Positions 61,245 through 64,000 of a stretch of DNA of 64,000 nt are shown piece after piece. How positions within the stretch are numbered: position 1 is the first letter of the stretch; each line of letters opens with the position of its first letter. This DNA comes from Flavobacterium haoranii. Lineage in GTDB: Bacteria; Bacteroidota; Bacteroidia; Flavobacteriales; Flavobacteriaceae. The DNA is taken from contig QKBC01000003.1 of the NCBI GenBank assembly GCA_003246205.1, positions 35,106 through 99,105 of the forward strand. The letters run 5' to 3'. The translations under genes and the position numbers were made by a program. Below the pieces are notes generated by a model. The model was given only the letters and a program-made list of their open reading frames with translations, was not told the DNA's origin and made no database searches.

Positions 61245-62483
61245 ATGAAATTGTTTATAAAACAAGCCTTGTTGATGCAGGTTTTGTTGTGTGGATTAAT
61301 ATTTTCACCTGTTAGTTTTAGTTACTCACAGTGCTCTACGGATGTTGTTGCTTGTGATCTATCAAGTGCTCCTACTTTTACTTTTGTCGATCAAAGTCCT
61401 GCTGTAAGTTCTTGTTTGGAACTGGTTCCGGGAAATAGTGTAGCTTATATCACAACTTATGTTGTTTCAGATGGTTATTTGAATATGTTGATTAATGGGG
61501 ACTCAAATAATGGCTATTTAGACGTGGCTGTTTACAGTGTGCCTTCTGGGATGTCTCCTTGTGATGCAATACAAGATGTTGCGACTGAGATACAATGTAA
61601 TTTTGCTGATTTTGCGAATGGTTGTAATCAATTAGGAACGGAATTTTCATGTACATCTTCTGTACCTGCGCCTCATGTTACTGCCGGGCAAACATTGGTA
61701 ATAATGGTTGAAAACTGGAGTGGGCTTTCAAGTTCTTTCAGCGTTGAAATTGCTTCATCGCCTGATTCTGCTCAATTAGGAGTTCCGGATGCCACAATTA
61801 ATCCTGTATTGCCTTTTTGTATAAATGATTCTCCTTATCAAATGACTGCAGTTAATAATGGAGGAAACTGGTCTGGATCTGGTATTTCAAATGATGGTAT
61901 TTTTGATCCTTCATTGGCAGGTGTGGGCATACATACTGTTTCCTATAGTATAGGAAGCGGTACTTGTTCATCTAATATTCAATCAATTAATTTAGAGGTT
62001 ATTGATGCTCCGTCTATTCCTGTTGTTTTGTCTACTCCTTCTTCATGTGGGGCGGTAGGAACTAATTTTATTACCAATATTGATCCTTCTGTGAGTTATG
62101 AATTTGTTCCGGCAGGACCAACAGTGGATTTAACAACTGGTGAAATAAGTGGAATGATGCTAAATCAGCTTTATAAAGTTTATGCAAAAAAAAATAATTG
62201 TAATTCTGGTGAATCATCAAATTTTAGTTTGAGTCCGATTTTGCCATTACCTACAGCTAGTTTCAGTGTGGTGACAAATTCAGTGTGTGGTGGTTATGCA
62301 GGTGAAATTGATTTCACAGGTAAGCCAAACGCTACTGTTACCATAACAGACGGAACAACCGAATATGATATTCTTTTAGATGCTAGTGGAAATTATTTAG
62401 GATGGCACACACCGGATTTAACAGAAGACACAACATTTACATTGGTTAGTGTAACTTCTGTTGATAACTTTCAGGAACAATAA
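61245..62483 (+). CDS. Large T9SS surface protein, 5' part before frameshift
   Basis: The first 412 codons of a secreted surface protein. Signal peptide (MKLFIKQALLMQVLLCGLIF to SYSQ), then a beta-sandwich-like domain with several cysteines (CDLSSAPTFTFVDQSPAVSS, NSVAYITTYVV) and repeated Ig-like segments (VLPFCINDSPYQMTAVNNGG, VCGGYAGEIDFTGKPNATVT). The frame ends at TAA just after SVTSVDNFQEQ, while the same style of repeat continues at once in another frame (SGTITIAPTPQIT). One missing base near 62469-62471 would join them. The ATG at 61245 was chosen over a TTG six bases upstream. Confidence 0.8.
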   Translation: MKLFIKQALLMQVLLCGLIFSPVSFSYSQCSTDVVACDLSSAPTFTFVDQSPAVSSCLELVPGNSVAYITTYVVSDGYLNMLINGDSNNGYLDVAVYSVPSGMSPCDAIQDVATEIQCNFADFANGCNQLGTEFSCTSSVPAPHVTAGQTLVIMVENWSGLSSSFSVEIASSPDSAQLGVPDATINPVLPFCINDSPYQMTAVNNGGNWSGSGISNDGIFDPSLAGVGIHTVSYSIGSGTCSSNIQSINLEVIDAPSIPVVLSTPSSCGAVGTNFITNIDPSVSYEFVPAGPTVDLTTGEISGMMLNQLYKVYAKKNNCNSGESSNFSLSPILPLPTASFSVVTNSVCGGYAGEIDFTGKPNATVTITDGTTEYDILLDASGNYLGWHTPDLTEDTTFTLVSVTSVDNFQEQ

Positions 62484-64000
62484 CGATAGCACCTACACCA
62501 CAGATTACAGATTTACTTTATTCGGATATATGTGATGGTGATATGTTAAATATTAGTTTTAATACGATTTATGCTGATAATTATAATTGGACCATAACTT
62601 TGTCTAATGTAGATGGAAGTTCATTTGTATTTAGTGGAGATCAAACAGTAGATTTTAACCAAGTTATTAATCTTCAAAATGTTTACCAAGTAGGGACAGT
62701 AGAATTTTCGGTAACTCCTGTTTCTTCAATGTATTCTTGTACAGGAACAACAGTAAATATCGGAGGAGGGGATCTTGATCATCCGGCCATTCAAGTAAAT
62801 CCGGTTCCTCAAATAGATTTACCGTTTACGGCTCCAATAGAGGTTTGTACCGGAAGTACAATACAAGTTACAGCTAATTCGTCTTTCGTTGGGCTTGAAG
62901 GTTTTTCATATCAATGGACTGCTGATTTAACAGGAGTAACAACAACAGAACCAATAAGTGGAGTAATAGGCTCAGATGGTAATGTTTCATTACCTGTAGA
63001 AGTGATAAATTCCAACCAACAAGGAAGTGTAATATTCCATTTTACACCATTTGCAGTTGGTGCTGAAAGTTGTGCAGGATCAGAAGAGACTGTAACCGTA
63101 TTAGTTAATCCGGATCCTGTTGGATTATTGTTAGCACAAAATGCTACTTATGAGATTTGTAGTGGTGAAGCAATAGCAACTAGTGGCTTCCATATATCAT
63201 TACAATCTAATGCCATTTCAGGAACAGTAGCCCATTGGCAGGCACAAGATATCTATAATGTTACAGGAGCAGATGTTACAGTTGAATACCAAACGAGTAC
63301 ATTGCCTGCTGATATAATGGATATTTTAGAAACCGTAAACAGCAATGAACAAGGATATGTGATCTATAAGTTCTGGACAACTTTAGGAGATTGTATGGGA
63401 GAATATCAGTATGTAACTATTTATGTTAATCCATTACCGGAACCTGAATTAGAGGATTCTGCAATATGTGTGGAACAAATAGGCGGAACGGTATTCCAAA
63501 TTACGCATTTAAATGCAGGAGATTTCAGTGGCGGGAACTATCAGTTCAGATGGTATAAAGTAGATGCATCGGGAGATATTTTAGTAGCAACCGTTAATAA
63601 TAACTCTGTGTTAGAAATAGCTGAACCTGGTGATTACTATGTGATAGTAAGTAATTTAAACACATCTTGTACAGCAGTATCAAATACGGTTACGGTTTAT
63701 GAGACAGTTCCAGCCAATAGTATCACAACAACAGTAACAGATGCTTTTAGTGATAGTGCAACCGTAACGATTATGATTACAGGCGGAAGTAACGGAGAGT
63801 ATTTGTATCAATTAGATGAAGGGGCTCTTCAGGACAGTAATATTTTTTCAGGTGTCAGTGCCGGTGAGCATTTAATAACGGTAGTTGATACCCAAGGATG
63901 TACATTCTTACAAGAAACAGTAACAGTAATAGATTATCCTAAATATTTTACACCAAATGGAGACGGAATCCATGATACTTGGAATATTGTTGGTTTAAAT
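62471..64000 (+). CDS. Large T9SS surface protein, 3' part in shifted frame, cut by window edge
   Basis: This frame stays open for 510 codons to the last base, with no start codon near its beginning. It continues the Ig-like repeat style of the upstream part (TDLLYSDICDGDMLNISFN, QYVTIYVNPLPEPELEDSAI) with spaced cysteines. It ends in YFTPNGDGIHDTWNIVGLN, the start of a T9SS type B (gliding motility-associated, CHU_C) sorting domain. So the product would be secreted by T9SS and placed on the surface. The final part of the sorting domain is outside the window. Either a real pseudogene or a sequence error at the junction. Confidence 0.8.

Noticed and set aside
1..64000. CRISPR array, insertion sequence, prophage or integrase-linked tRNA
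   Set aside because: No regularly spaced repeats, transposase or integrase motifs, or terminal inverted repeats were seen; the tRNA-Gln has no repeated 3' end nearby.

Overview
The window is AT-rich chromosomal DNA from a member of the Flavobacteriaceae, most like Flavobacterium. The evidence is the gene content: SprA and RemB of gliding and type IX secretion (T9SS), T9SS type A and type B sorting domains, an alternative complex III respiratory operon, Bacteroidota-type -7 promoter elements (TAnnTTTG) before many genes, and an almost complete lack of Shine-Dalgarno sequences. I see no phage, transposon, CRISPR, toxin-antitoxin or defence locus. It reads as core genome with a few lineage-specific surface proteins at the two ends.

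Left part (1-12.3 kb). A minus-strand run of secreted or surface proteins (one cut by the window edge, a small T9SS cargo, and an exported protein with a Tudor-like tail) is followed by a LytTR response regulator and TPR-histidine kinase pair. Next come a metallophosphoesterase, a thioredoxin-like protein without its redox cysteines, a polysaccharide deacetylase and a 1066-aa DUF2723 membrane protein. A tRNA-Gln(TTG) with a clear promoter and terminator and a two-domain universal stress protein end this part.

Middle (12.3-29 kb). The rimP-nusA-infB translation/transcription operon starts behind a terminator-like leader hairpin. A SPOR-domain protein separates it from a long respiratory operon: alternative complex III (actA-F) continuing directly into cytochrome oxidase subunits II and I. 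This joins quinol oxidation to the terminal oxidase in one transcription unit.

Middle right (29-46.7 kb). ruvB-queG, then malic enzyme-ruvA-sprA. SprA is the very large outer-membrane T9SS translocon protein. After it come gcvH, a VanZ-like protein, two TonB-like proteins, deoC and remB. Both TonB proteins and the N-terminus of RemB carry the same TonB-C-like module with a conserved C-x10-C motif.

Right part (46.7-64 kb). A second oxidase cluster holds heme O synthase, two subunit III proteins, subunit IV, a cysteine-poor thioredoxin-fold-like protein, a SCO copper chaperone, a DUF420 protein and a small CxxC protein, probably for oxidase assembly. Then come a DUF4403 lipoprotein, a TolC-adaptor pair without its permease, tsaB, a MscS channel, a PiT phosphate transporter with a PhoU-like tail, and an Nfu protein. 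Last is a large T9SS type B surface protein whose reading frame is broken by an apparent one-base deletion and which runs off the window.
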